From contig NW_008805064.1 of NCBI RefSeq assembly GCF_000004825.1, positions 1,178,001 to 1,242,000 on the forward strand: 64,000 bases of DNA, given 5' to 3'. A program made the position numbers and the translations under genes. The DNA comes from Heterostelium album PN500 (Eukaryota; Evosea; Eumycetozoa; Acytosteliales; Acytosteliaceae). Below, piece after piece: positions 46,302 through 58,596 of the stretch. Each line of letters starts with the position of its first letter. Positions within the stretch are counted from its first letter, which is position 1. The notes beneath the pieces were generated by a model. It saw nothing but the letters and a program-made list of their open reading frames with translations, did no database searches and was not told the origin of the DNA.

Positions 46302-47643
46302 TTAACTTATAAAATACAATAATAACAATAACAATGATGATATTATTAGATTGCTATTAATTATATGGTTATAGCTATAGCTACTATTTGAGTTTGTTGA
46401 TATTGTTGTTGAAGAGTTTATAGTTGATGTATTAACCAATACTATCGGAGGTAAGGTTGTTACGTTGGTTGCGAATACGGTTTGTGGAGGACAAGGATTA
46501 TCGATATTTCCAAAGAGTCTGAGTATGTTACCACATTTGTATGCGGTACAACCATATTCAGTCTGTGCTGAGAGCAAAGGACATTTACTATTCATAAAAC
46601 AAGTACGGAAATCGTTGAACTTTCTTTTAAATTCTCTATCGACCATATCAAAGCATTTACCGGGTACCTGTAAAGTACTTCCTTTGTGCAATTGCTTTGA
46701 TTTATCACAAACACAGAATGCAGCGAAAAAGAAACAACTGTTACTCATCTTTTTAATATCATTACAATCTATATCATCAGTTGGTGGTTCTACAATACAT
46801 TGACTATTTAGACACTAAACATATTCATTAATATTGATACTAATAACTTATTTATAAATGATAAATGAATGAATGAATGATTAATAATAACTTACAACTA
46901 ATCTTCTAGAATAATCACATGAACTCATTTGAGTGATATCACAACTATCAAACATCTTTAGAGAGAAATAGGGTAAGCAGATCGATGGTTTCGATGAATT
47001 GTGTGATTTCACCGTACAGAAGCTGAGTGTATTGCATTGAGATGACCTATCACATGGTCCATGATCAGGAATCGGCTCCTTACAAATGTAAGCATCACAT
47101 ACCTCACCTATCTTACATCCAGAGGTAGTCACACATCCAGGATGAAAAGGATTGATACACTTTCCATCTGTACAAGCTAGCTCTGGATCACAATCAAGAA
47201 TCTTACTACATGGTTCATCAAATCTTTAGATATTTTTAATTAATTAATTAATAATCGATCGATTATTATAAAAGGAAATAATAAATATATCTATTTAATT
47301 AGTTAGTTAATTAATTGAAGCTTTACCCTCGATGATGAACAGGTGTACATATACTATCGATACATTCAAGACCGGTTGTACATGAAGTGGGTGTACACGA
47401 CTCATTCCTTTTATTGGCAATGGTGCATACCGGGTGGAGTTGGTCAATCGGACAAAATGCATTTGGTGGACAAATCGATGAAACACTACCAAATGAACTT
47501 GCAACAACAGGAGAACACGGTTCACCCAATTGTAAACAATTGATACACTGTGACTCTACATAATAGTAATTTGTTATAATAATGAATATAATACTAAATA
47601 AATATATTTTATCTATTTTTATATTGAATATTCTATTATACAT
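46302..47643 (-). CDS. Cysteine-rich secreted protein, GPI-anchor candidate
   Basis: Three exons (47327-47643, 46896-47223, 46302-46814) encode 385 residues. A signal peptide covers residues 12-32 (IYLFSIIFIIITNYYYVES). The mature part has many spaced Cys with the repeat pattern C-x(5-7)-C-x(4-6)-C, as in EPCSKILDCDPELACTDGKC and GPCDRSSQCNTLSFC; this is the disulfide-rich arrangement of many dictyostelid surface proteins. A Ser/Thr/Asn-rich stretch is followed by a C-terminal hydrophobic tail ([15 protein letters not shown]), as in GPI-anchored proteins. No enzyme domain is visible, and adhesion or surface-coat roles are only a guess. Junction phases 2 and 0 agree. The gene ends 101 bases from the NDC1-like gene, tail to tail. 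Confidence 0.75.
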
Positions 47644-48345
47644 ATATATATATTGATTGTATTGACAACTAAATTACCAAAAAGAAAAAAAAAGATATTA
47701 TATTATTACTATATCATTTTCTTTATGCCAAATATAAACTATTATTATTAATCAATCAACAATACGATCAACAATTAATTATAATGTAAAATTATTTCGT
47801 TGTGTGTGAAAGATAGATATAAAAAAACACAATCATGGTATTAACAATTCTTTGTAAAAAATGATGATCTTGTGTGAAAAAAAAAATCTTAGACCATTCA
47901 GAAATATCATTAGATGTCATTTTGAACTGGTGCTTTAATATTGTTAGGATGCACGCATGTTGTTGAGCCGGTAGTGCATAAATATATAGCATGCAGGAAA
48001 GACGTACAGATGCACGGACATATGCATTGGTCAGTAAAGGCGAGATTTGAATATAATAAAAGGTCTAGCTAGGAAAAATCATCAAAAAACAAGATAATGG
48101 AGGTGAATGTATTTTTTATAAATGTAATGTAATGTGTTATAAATAAAAAAACTTATGTATTCTAATAAAATCAATCAATTAATATTTGTATGAAATCAAT
48201 TTATTCTGTTTTTTTGCAATTTTTTAGCAATTTTTTTTTTGATTAAAAACGAACGAAAGAAATATCAAAAAATAATATTTATTTATTATTTAATTAATAG
48301 TTATTATTTTATCTATTAATAATATAAGAAAAATAGAATAAAATA
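47644..48345. other. Intergenic with a less AT-rich island
   Basis: Divergent 5' flank of the cysteine-rich gene (minus) and UTP6 (plus). Bases from about 47,910 to 48,075 are clearly less AT-rich than the surroundings, are open on both strands and repeat GATGCACG twice. See findings. Confidence 0.55.
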
Positions 48346-50876
48346 ATGGATAGAGTATTTACAAATGTAGATGCTCTGCTTGAAGAGACACTAAAGATTG
48401 TATCGATGGGTGTAATCTCAAAGGCGGAATGCAAAGAGATTATGAAGCAGAGACAAAACTTTGAGTATAAACTTGCTAAGAAAGCAACAAAGAAAGATGA
48501 TTTCCTAAAGTATATCAGATATGAATTGACTTTAGATAAGATGCTACATCAACGTGCAAGAGAAGAAGGTAAATAATAATCAATAATTATCTACATCTTT
48601 TATATATCAATTAAATATAATCAATATTTAACAAACTAATCAATGTTTATGTTATTTTGTTTCTAATTTAGGATTGGAATATGACTATAGATTAAGATCA
48701 CCACTTAGACATGCAATGATATTGTATTCATGTGCTGTTCATAAATTCTCAAAGGATGAATCTCTATGGTTGAGCTATTTGAATCTAAGAGTTAGTCGTG
48801 CAAGTAAAGATGGTACAACTAAGTATGTATAACAATAATAATGTTGATATAAATATATATAGAATAGATTAGAAATGATATTAATATTATATTTAAAAAC
48901 AAAGGGTATTTGCTTTGGCTCTACAAAATCTACCGAGATCAGCAACTCTTTGGAAGTTGGCAGCGGCTTTCGAGTTTGAAGTCAATCGTAATATTCAATC
49001 ATCTAGAAATCTCATTCAGATGGGATTGCAGTATTGTAAGGACGATCCATCGTTGTGGCACTATTTCTATACACTAGAACTCAGCTATATCTCTATCCTG
49101 TTGAATAGAGTATCCATTATCAAAGAAGAGGAAGACGACGAAGAACAGGAAGCAACACAACAAAAGAAATCATCGATCAACATCGAGAATCTACCGGCCA
49201 TCTCTGACTCTGACAAAGACAGATTCATTACATTCGGTCAGGAGATGTACAACGCCGCCACTCTAAAGGGATCATCTATTCTTCAAGGAAAGATTGCATC
49301 CATTGTTTTCAATACTGCTATTCAAAGTAAATATTTAACAACAACAACAACAAAGATTAGAATAACTAACTTAACTTACTAAAAAATAACTAAATTAACT
49401 AACTAACTTTTGCAATGATTATAATTCTAATAGAGAATAGTAAAGACTTTGAATTTAGAAAACAATTCTATAAGATTGTTCAAACATTTATGGCTAGTGG
49501 TAAACAGAATCCAACTACTATCAAAGAGGTGGAGAGAATCGGTAAGATCTTACAGGCTGAGGTTATTGGATCATTAAAGAGTGACTTCTCTGAGAAGGAT
49601 AAGAGATTGTGGACTCTTTTGGCAAAGGCAGAGCTTGGTGAGAAGACTAACGTAATCACCAAAGAGAACACTGCAACATTCAAACCACTCCTACAGACTG
49701 CCAAACAAATTCTCAACAGTGGTGTTGACGCATTGGCCAATGACGATATCATCATTGCCATCTACAATCTTATGATAAAACAACTTAAACGTATAACAAT
49801 TGATAATATTGAGATTGTAAGTATTTATAATTGTAACAAAACTAAAACAAAACTAACTAATCATTCAATTAAAACAACCAAACATTGTTATATATATAGA
49901 TCAATGATATTGAACAATATATTCTAAAAACACTTGAGAATGGTATTAATAACGATATACTTGGTGAAGATGGATACTATATCTATGTTGACTATCTTAC
50001 AAAATTGGGTATGAAGAAGAAGGCATTAGAGTCGACTGTCAAAGCTACCACTAAACATCCACGTTCCGTCATCTTGTGGAACCAAAGAATGAGCTTGTTG
50101 AAACGTAGCAACTCACTGGGTGACAACAACAGCAAACTCATCGATACATGCTTTGAGCAAGCAGTAAACAATCTCTTTATCAAGAAAGAGAACAATAACG
50201 AAAACGAAACAACAGACAACACATCCTCCATCAACTGTCAACAAACATTCACACTCAACTACATCGATCACAAACTTAACAACTCTAAATTAACATTTAA
50301 ACAAATTATTGATTTATTCAAGGTAAGTAAAAATTAAACTAAACTAAACAAAACAAAACAAATAACTATATATTAATAATAATACTAATTTAATATTTAT
50401 TTTATTTTTATTAATTATTTATTAATTATTAACAAAAGAAAACAATGAGAATGCTTGATGGTAAAATAGAGTGTCAGGAAGTTGTAAAGAACTATTTGAT
50501 TGACTATTTATTTATCAATGAGTATTCTTTGGTGGAATTGAAAGAAGCCTATCAATTGTCACTTCAATTCTTACCGGTGAGCAGAGATGTTCTCTTGAAG
50601 TGCATCCACTACCAACAAGAGTCAGCTATGCCCGATTTGGTTGAGATTAGAACTTTGTACGAAAGATACTTCCAAATTAAAGAGTTTGCATGCCAAGATA
50701 CAAAATCATGGTTAGATTATCGTCAATTCGAATTGGATTGTGCTAAAAATATTACAAACGCTAATTTGGTCGCAAATCGTGCGCGTAAATCGCTAAAGAA
50801 TCCTAATGATTTCATTAAATCATTACAAAAAGTTCAACAAGCACCAACAACATCATCAACAACATCATCAAAATAA
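48346..50876 (+). CDS. utp6: U3 small nucleolar RNA-associated protein 6 (UTP6)
   Basis: Six exons (48346-48568, 48672-48822, 48905-49326, 49434-49816, 49900-50322, 50439-50876) encode 679 residues. The N-terminus carries the UTP6 signature: EETLKIVSMGVISKAECKEI, then KQRQNFEYKLAKKATKKDDF and LKYIRYELTLDKMLHQR. The rest is a chain of half-a-TPR (HAT) repeats with the usual W and Y positions (SATLWKLAAAFEFEV, PSLWHYFYTLELSYI, SVILWNQRMSLL, KSWLDYRQFELDC). UTP6 is part of the UtpB complex of the small-subunit processome and is needed for 18S rRNA maturation in the nucleolus. A short acidic insert (EEEDDEEQEATQQ) interrupts the third exon. Every splice phase closes correctly. Confidence 0.92.
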
Positions 50877-53205
50877 ATAAATAAATATTAATTTAATGCA
50901 ATATTAACTATTATCTTTTCTCAATAATAATTATTATTTATATAATTTTTAAATACATACATTAAATTTAAAATTAAATATTATATTTTATTATATTTAT
51001 TTTGTTTAAAAAAGTAGTATATATTTATTTATTTCAAATAATTATTTGGATTATAAAGATAAAAAAGGGAAAGATGTTTTTAATCTTCAAAATAATTATT
51101 TTAATAATAATGTGATGTGTATGAACCATCAATTTTTTTAAAATCACAATCACTGACTCTTTGAAGCCGACAATATTTGCTTGCATCTAACCAAATTTTC
51201 AGAGATTCAAAATGATTAAATCTTTTGCTAATTTTTCATGCATATGTCCCGCAATGAGTGAACCAAAAAAATTACAAAAAATTGTATTCTAAAGAAAAAA
51301 GTATTTTCTGATTAACCAAAATAATATCAAATCATTTAAATCAAAAGGCATTGAGCAAAGAAAATAGAAACAAAAAAAATTTTTTTTTTTTTTTTTTTGG
51401 TAAAATCTTCTATCTTGGTTCATGTTCTTCTCATTACATTACTAACTAGATTGTTGGTCTGACTTGAATTATAATCCCCTGCTTTAGAATTTTTTTCATT
51501 TTCTTTTGGTGTTTTTTTTTTCTTTTCATCAACACTTATAGATGTAGTTGATATCATATTGGCGGATTTATTGATAAGCAAACTATGACCTTCCCAATAA
51601 TGTTGATGTTGTTTTTGTTGTTGTTATTATAGTGTTGTTGTTTTTATTTAAAATTTTCTTTTTTTTTCTTTTTTTTTATTATTATTTTAATATAAATATT
51701 AAATTATTATTATTATTCAGTTAAATTTTCTGTGGGCGGCAAGGCAACACTTTGTTGAAATATAATTCACTGGTAACTTGCTGAAAGTGGGTCGTTGTTG
51801 TTGTTGTTGTTGTTGTCTTGTTTGAATTCTCTTATTAGCAACTGCAACATCATTTTCATCATTCATCACTTTTTTTTCGTTCAGATACAATTTTATTAGA
51901 TCTTCGACCCTTGAGAAGCCAATTTTAGTTAAAAAAACAAAAGAAATCAAATCAAACAAAAATATATATCACCACACTGTAAATAATATGCCTCTAGACG
52001 TATCCAAATATCTTTGAAAGGAGAATTTGGTATTTCTACAAGGACATTGGATCAACAGCACAAAACATATGATTTTAAAAAATAAAATCAAACAAGCAAC
52101 ATAAAACTCAACTTTCTCTTCTTTTATTCATTATTTTTTTGTAAACCAATAAGAAATATGACTTTCAAATATTTCTAATTGGTTTACTACAAATAATAAT
52201 GTTTAATTTCAAATTTATTTATATTTTTAAATAATTATTTTTAAAATTATTCTCTCTCTCTCATCAACATTGAAATCTTCTTCTCCAATAAACTTTTAGA
52301 CCAACCTATCCAAAAAATAGTAAGATTACAAATATGTGCAAGACGAATTTTTTAATAATATATAATTCTTTAACACTTTGTTTTTATTACTTTAGACCAA
52401 GTCGATTCTTTCCAATTTTTCTTTTTATTTAATAATAAAAACTTTGGATATAATTAAGAGGTTTGGAGCATAGATTTCTTGAAAAGTAGAGTGTTTCCTA
52501 TAAACGGTTTAAAAGTTTATTAGATAGGAGGACCCCACAACTTAATTTTCGATGTTGGTGTTAAATTACGAGAATACATTGTCATTTTCTAAAAAACTAA
52601 TTATTAAAAATAAATATATATTGAAATTAAAATTAATCCAATATTGATCTGTACATTCATTCTTATATATTTTTATCATTATCATACCAATAAAACAAAA
52701 TAATGTAAATGCAATTTTCTAGAATTTTATAAAACAAAAAGATTTTATTGTTTATAATTATAATAATACCAAATAATCACCAATAATTAGTTTCCCTTTT
52801 ATTTTATTCATTGAAGATCAATCACAAAACATATCTTGCATCGTTTAATGATCAACAAAATTTTTTTTATAAACACAATCACCACAAAAAAAAAAAAAAA
52901 AAAAAAAACAAAAACTAAATTTTGATAAAAATTGATTTTAATCTAGATTATTTTGTTGTAACATTATTACTAAAAAGGTGTATTATATATTTATATTTAT
53001 ATTCATATTTTGAAAAGAAAATCATATTTATTCAAACAAAAAAAACTAAAAAAGAAAATCAATTTAGTTTGTTAGTTAGTTTTTGTTGGTTTAAAATATA
53101 AAAACAAAAACAAAAACAAAAAAAACAGATAGACAACAAATCACCTGATAGATAAATATCATATCACCTAGATTGATTGTCAGAATAGAAAAGAGAGAGA
53201 AGAGT
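50877..53205. other. Long intergenic region with possible gene remnants
   Basis: The longest spacer in the window. It is AT-rich, with poly-A and poly-T runs (for example about 52,879-52,908). Three patches look less random: a minus-strand frame at about 51,105-51,230, the 80-codon minus frame at 51717-51959, and a short minus frame ending KLWGPPI at about 52,515-52,580. None is firm enough to call a gene, apart from the listed candidate. Confidence 0.5.
51717..51959 (-). CDS. Possible small gene or terminal exon, unknown function
   Basis: An 80-codon frame reads FSRVEDLIKLYLNEKKVMND, then a Gln run, then RPTFSKLPVNYISTKCCLAA and stops. The helix-like first block and the end look like protein rather than translated spacer. 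The first 14 codons are T-rich and resemble an intron tail, so the true start may lie in an upstream exon; a matching stretch IPNSPFKDIWIRLEAYYLQ is readable on the same strand at about 51,990-52,050 after a GTAG acceptor. The junction phases I tried need a weak donor, so the model is unproven. I do not recognise the family. Confidence 0.3.
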   Translation of the reverse strand: MFDLISFVFLTKIGFSRVEDLIKLYLNEKKVMNDENDVAVANKRIQTRQQQQQQQRPTFSKLPVNYISTKCCLAAHRKFN

Positions 53206-56200
53206 ATGACTTCTACAATTAGTGCGGGTTCAACAACATCTCCAGTAGCTGGTGGTGGTGCAGCAGCAACAGGAAGTAACACTCAACAGAGTAGTAGAGC
53301 TGACGTTGTTAACTATGTTGTATTTAAGAGTAAAGGACATCAGAATACGGTGTTCACACCGATGGATATACATCCGGTGAATCCTTGGGTGTTGTTTGCC
53401 GACGGCGACAACAACATTGTCATCCAAAACTATGTTACCTCACAGAAGATATTGAATTTCTCGATTGGACAACACGAAGAGGAACGAAGAGAACTACATC
53501 TACTGCAGCGAAAGATTCCAACACTGTCGAATCTCTCTATATCGTCGCCACCGACACCGCCATCGGCCAGTCAGGCGTCGCCGTCTTCACCGTCGCCAAT
53601 GACCAACCTGCTGATGTCACCTTCACTCAGCCAAGCACATCGCTCACCAAACAACACCGTTAGACTCAATACCAGTAATAGTAACAATAACTTGGCTAGT
53701 TCGAATATTGGCGGAGGTGGTGGTGGAAGTGGTGGAAGTGGATTGTCAAACGACCACATTTCAGGCGTTGGCAGCGGTAACACTGTCGGTAGCAGTCGAT
53801 CGACTACGATTGGCGATTCGTCGGACTTGCTTATCAATGAGAAACTAGAGAAGCTCGGACAGATTAGATTCTTGCATTTCTACGATAGACACACGCGTTT
53901 AGTTAAGGAAAGAAAGTCAAAGACATCGCAAGCAAAGTCGGGCGTCGCTGCCAGTAGCAGTAAAGTGAACAACAGTATTGGATCCGATGATTATATAGTG
54001 GTTGTAGCAGACAATCGTATTCTCTTTATCAACTATCATTCACAGCGTATCCGTGAAGTGAAAGTGCCGATCTTTGACTTTAAACCACCAACTTCAATCG
54101 AATTCTTTTCAAACCTACCGTTGGTTGCCTTTGGATCGAGTGATTCAGTGATCAGGCTGTGGAATGTCGATAAATGGGAACTTGAGAAACCACTGACCGG
54201 TGGTCACTCAAAGAACAACACAACCATACTTAAAATGAAGTCAATAGAAGTAAGTCAAGAGTCATCATTAAACAACAACAACAACAACAACATATCTTCT
54301 ATTCAATTATATTTACACAAAACTAACAAACTATTTCCCACTATCTCTCACATTCAACAGAATTCAGATGGTGATTATTTAGTAACTTGTGGCAGTGATG
54401 GTTATACATGTCTATGGAATCTAAAGACAAGTTCATTACAGAATCAATTCCCAAAGGTACATGATATCATTGATCTTTCATATGATAGCATTACAGGTAA
54501 TATATTAGTTTTAACATCTGATAGGTAAGTGTTTATAGAATGAATATTACATATATATAAATTACTAATATTATATGTAGAGTTATTATTGTTTATGATA
54601 TTGTTACAATGAAAGAGATATCAAAGATATCATGTGGAAAAAGAGAGTTCCAATCGTTGGATACGATTTCACATCCTAGATTCCAACAGGATCTTTTGTT
54701 GACGATGAAGAGTCCTGCACAGATTGTGCTGTTGAGTAGAGCGGGTGGAACGTTGGTTAAGGATTATATTATCGATATCGATCAACTGTTGAATCCAGCC
54801 AAGAAGGAGAAGGCAAAGATCTATAGGTTGTTGCAACATCCACTGCAACCACAGCTATGGTTGGTATGGGTGAACAAGACTATCTACTTGATGTCGACCG
54901 TTGCCAGTTCGGTACCGTCGTTCGCCACCACCTCTGGTGTTGTATATTTCCCACGCGATGGATATCTCAATTCGATGCCGCTAAGCAATGCACTGAGCTC
55001 GGAACGCACCGTCATCAAAGAGGTGCCAATTGCACAGTCAGAGTCGGTGTCGTTGGAGGTGAGTGCCAACGGAACCTACCTAAGTGTTCACCACCTGGCA
55101 ACCGGCCAATATCAAGTGTATGAAGTGGCCACCTGGAAGTTGCTGGAGAAGGGCAGTGCCATTGACATTGCATGGAGTGGAAAAGGCGGTAAGGACTGCG
55201 GTGCAGAGCGATTCGGTAAGTTGGAGCGTATCTTTGACGTCGTCGACCCAGTCAAAAAGAAAAAGTTGACACTCGGCGTTTTGACCACCAAAAAGAAGAA
55301 AGAAGAGGAAACCAGCTCAAAGATCCTCTTGAAAACCAAAGAGTTTGCAAATCCCCAGGTTGCACAAGAGTTACTGTTGCACACGAACGACGATCGTCTC
55401 ACCAGTGGACTGCTCATGGGTGTCTATACACACCAAGACAACTCCTCGTCGACCGGTGGCAGTTCCTCAAGTCAATCTACCAACACCGGCAGCAGCAATC
55501 TCCTACAGGAACCACCAATTCAAATCACAGGTGAAGAGAATGAATCAAAAACATTCCAACTTTATGATTGGTGGTCATTACAACCAATTGGAGAGTAAGT
55601 GATTATTTGTTTATCAACCTTTTGTTGTTTTAAGTGGAAGGCTGCTAATACTGACTGTTTATTTTAACATTAGATCATTACCACCTCCATTAAAAGTATA
55701 TTGGGAACCAAATCAAAACTATTGTATCTTTGTTTATTCACAATATTTCTGTCTATTTAAAATCCGTCCAACCATACATATGTTGTGTAGATGGCCATTC
55801 ACACTTACCTCTGCACTCTGGCATAATAATACTTTGTTCTTTACAACTCCAAATGATATTCAATGTTGTAAGTTATAATATATCATCAAGAAAACTAATA
55901 ATTATAATAACTAAAATTATTTAACCTATTATTATTGATTAAATATAGTATTCCCAAATAATCATGAAAGTGCACCATTGATTTTATCTTCATCGTCTGG
56001 TACTGTTTTCCCTGAGGATCTTTATGAGGTCGGTGCAGGTTCGCTCTCTAGTTACAAACCGAATCAGACTTTCTCGTTGTTCCCTCAGTTCCGCCCGACT
56101 GGTTCGATTGCACTGGTGGAGGTAAACAACGAGGGTTTGATCGTTGTCGACAGTAGCCACCGGTTCTATTGTTTGCCACTGACACACTATCTCTTCAAGT

Positions 56201-56803
56201 TCTTTGCACTCGTTCAGATGGACCTGGTCGAGCAGGCCGTAAAGTGTGCACCGATGGTCGATCCGAAATACCACTACCTGATGGCCAAGTTCCTAACGGT
56301 GCGTGGACACGCCAAGTATTGTTTGCAACTCACTGGAATATCACACCACTTGAAGTTCCTCATCTGTATTAATAACCACGCCTATGATTCGTCACTCGAC
56401 ATCGTACCACGACTGGCCGAAGCAATTCGCTCAAACAACACCGCCGAATTTTCATCGACCGATCCCGAAGAACACACCATCTCCTACCTCAGCAAGAAAT
56501 GCATAGAGATTGGTCGTCTCTCTCAATCTAAAAAATGAACAGGAACTCGCTGAAAGAGCATTCAAAATTGCAACAACATTAGAACCACATTCGTAAGTTA
56601 TCATCATCATCATCAATTAATCTTCAATTCCAAATTATTAATTAATACTAACTATTCAAATTGTTATTATTTATAGTGCATATCAAGAATTAGCATTACA
56701 TTATATTCATTACAAGAAAATTGCAGAGCTCAAAGAATTACAACAATCCATTCAACATTTATATCCTCTAGAGTGTGGACTCATTTCACTTTTGATTGAA
56801 TAA
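53206..56803 (+). CDS. TSET complex subunit TTRAY2-like WD40 protein (with one reading-frame break)
   Basis: Five exons (53206-54524, 54581-55594, 55674-55867, 55949-56592, 56677-56803) encode about 1,098 residues. WD40-type blades are visible: MDIHPVNPWVLFADGDNNIV, SNLPLVAFGSSDSVIRLWNV, YLVTCGSDGYTCLWNL. An alpha-helical part follows (MDLVEQAVKCAPMVDPKYHY), ending in a TPR-like pair (ELAERAFKIATTLEPHSAYQ). The PLVAFGSSDxVIR...GGH block agrees with what I recall of Arabidopsis TWD40-2, the TTRAY2 subunit of TSET/TPLATE, an ancient relative of adaptor and COPI coats acting in endocytosis. In D. discoideum the two TTRAY genes are tstE and tstF. A run of six A at 56530-56535 puts QSKK-stop in the direct frame, while five A would continue into NEQELAERAF. 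The downstream exon phase also demands exactly one base fewer. Confidence 0.75.
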
Positions 56804-56943
56804 TATTATTCAAATCCATTCAATTAGAAATAAAATAAAATAATAATTAACTTGAATAAATAAAAAGGAATACTTATAATAATAATGATTGTTTTGTATT
56901 TTACTGTTTGTGAGAATGTTTGATGTCAATTAACTGATCAGTT

Positions 56944-58406
56944 TTAGGCAGTTGGTGTAATCTTTTTGTAGTTGGTTGGAACGAATGGCATTTTAGAGAC
57001 GACCGCTGGAATTTGACGTCCACGAATCGAAGCGAATACCTTGGTACCGTTCTTTGAGTGTTCAGTGTTGAGATAACACATTGAGATCGATTGTTTGGTC
57101 ATTGGACTCAATGTACCAGAGGTGACATGACCGATTTGCTTACCGGCCTCGTCGACCAAAACAGTGTTTTCACGTGCTGGTGGACCTTCTACGATGAGAC
57201 CTACACGCTTCTTGCTGACACCTTCCTTCAGCTGCTTCTGAATGACGGCGGCACCTGGGAATCCACCGGCTTCCTTTCTACGCTTGCTAATGAGCCAACC
57301 CAATGTTGCTTCGATCGGGGTGATCTCCTCATTTAAATCGTGACCATACAAACACAAACCTGCTTCCAATCTCAATGAATCACGTGCACCCAAACCAGCA
57401 CACTTCACACCCTCAACACCGGTATCCAATAAAATCTTTGCCAATCTAACAGCATTCGAGTTTGATACTGAAATTTCAAATCCATCTTCACCTGTATATC
57501 CACATCTAAAATATTATCAATATCAATATCAATATAAATTAGTTAGTTAGTTAGTTATTATTTCTCAATCAATGTTTGTTTTATGTCATGTCAACATTTA
57601 CCTTGTAATGATCACATCGATATTATCAATTTTAGCATGTCTTTGAGTCATGAATTCCATGTTTGAGAGATCGAGTTTGGCGAGTTTGGAAACGATCGAT
57701 TCGGTGGATGGACCTTGGACGGCAATCAATGCTTGATCCTCCATGAGTTCGAGTGAGACGTCTTTGCCGGTGGCCTTGAACTCTGCCATCTTTTGCTTGA
57801 TGTGAGCGATGTCCTTGTCGGCGCAACCGGCATTGACGACGACGTAGAGGTTCTCACCGGCGTTGGTAATCATAGTGTCATCGATGATACCACCTTGCTC
57901 GGTGGTGAAAACAGAGAGCTTAGAATGACCGACTGGCAACGCCTGGATATCGGCGACAACAATCGATTCAAAGAACTCTACACGATCCTTTCCATGAATT
58001 CTCAATTGACCCATATGAGAAACATCGAACAAAGCACTATTATTTCTACATTGGAAGTGTTCTTTCAAGACACCGGTTGGATACATCAAAGGCATATCCC
58101 AACCACAGAATGGTACCATCTTTGCACCCAAATCCTTATGTAAATCGAATAATGCTGTCTTTTTCTAAAAGTATGTTATTAATGATGATAGAATTATTAG
58201 TATCATTATCATTATTATTATTATATTTTGTAATCACAGAGACGAGACAACAGGAAGGAAGAAAGAAAGAAAGAAAGAAAGATAAGTAACATGATTGTCA
58301 ATCATACATTGTTAGTTTGTGTGGCAGAACATTTCCATCGGGAAGTACATGAGATATTTCTGGAAAGTACTAATTTAGTACCTGCTTTGATTGATTTACC
58401 AAACAT
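56944..58406 (-). CDS. gcvT: Aminomethyltransferase, T-protein of the glycine cleavage system
   Basis: Three exons (58308-58406, 57602-58164, 56944-57505) encode 407 residues. The T-protein transfers the methylene group from the lipoyl arm of H-protein to tetrahydrofolate and releases ammonia, in the mitochondrial matrix. Signatures present: KMVPFCGWDMPLMYP, SALFDVSHMGQ, GGIIDDTMITN with the folate-binding Asp, CGYTGEDGFEI, ARDSLRLEAGLCLYG and VTSGTLSPM. The first exon (MFGKSIKAGTKLVLSRNISC) supplies a basic, acid-free presequence. The start is fixed by its phase-0 junction to KKTALFDLHKDLGAK. Only 190 bases separate this start from the divergent SprT-like gene, so the two may share a promoter. 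Confidence 0.95.
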
Positions 58407-58596
58407 TGTTATAAATATAATGAGTAATATGACACAATGAACTACTTAAACTGAAAAACTGAAAAAACCAAAGGTCATCCCTTTTTTGAAAAATTTAATT
58501 TTGAGTGTTCATTTGCCAAAAATATCCCAAAGTAACGTTTTTTGTTTATTTGTATAATAAGTAGATATATAAATAAATGAATTAGTAATATTTAAT

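Noticed and set aside
51108-51156. GTGATGT and CTGA as a possible C/D snoRNA
   Set aside because: The C box has a mismatch, no terminal stem is visible, and the region reads better as a coding-like patch on the minus strand.
52480-52580. Shared 'GGGGTxxTCC' word with patches at 31.8 and 41.1 kb, suggesting a dispersed repeat
   Set aside because: Only about ten bases agree and the flanks do not align; this is not enough for a repeat family.
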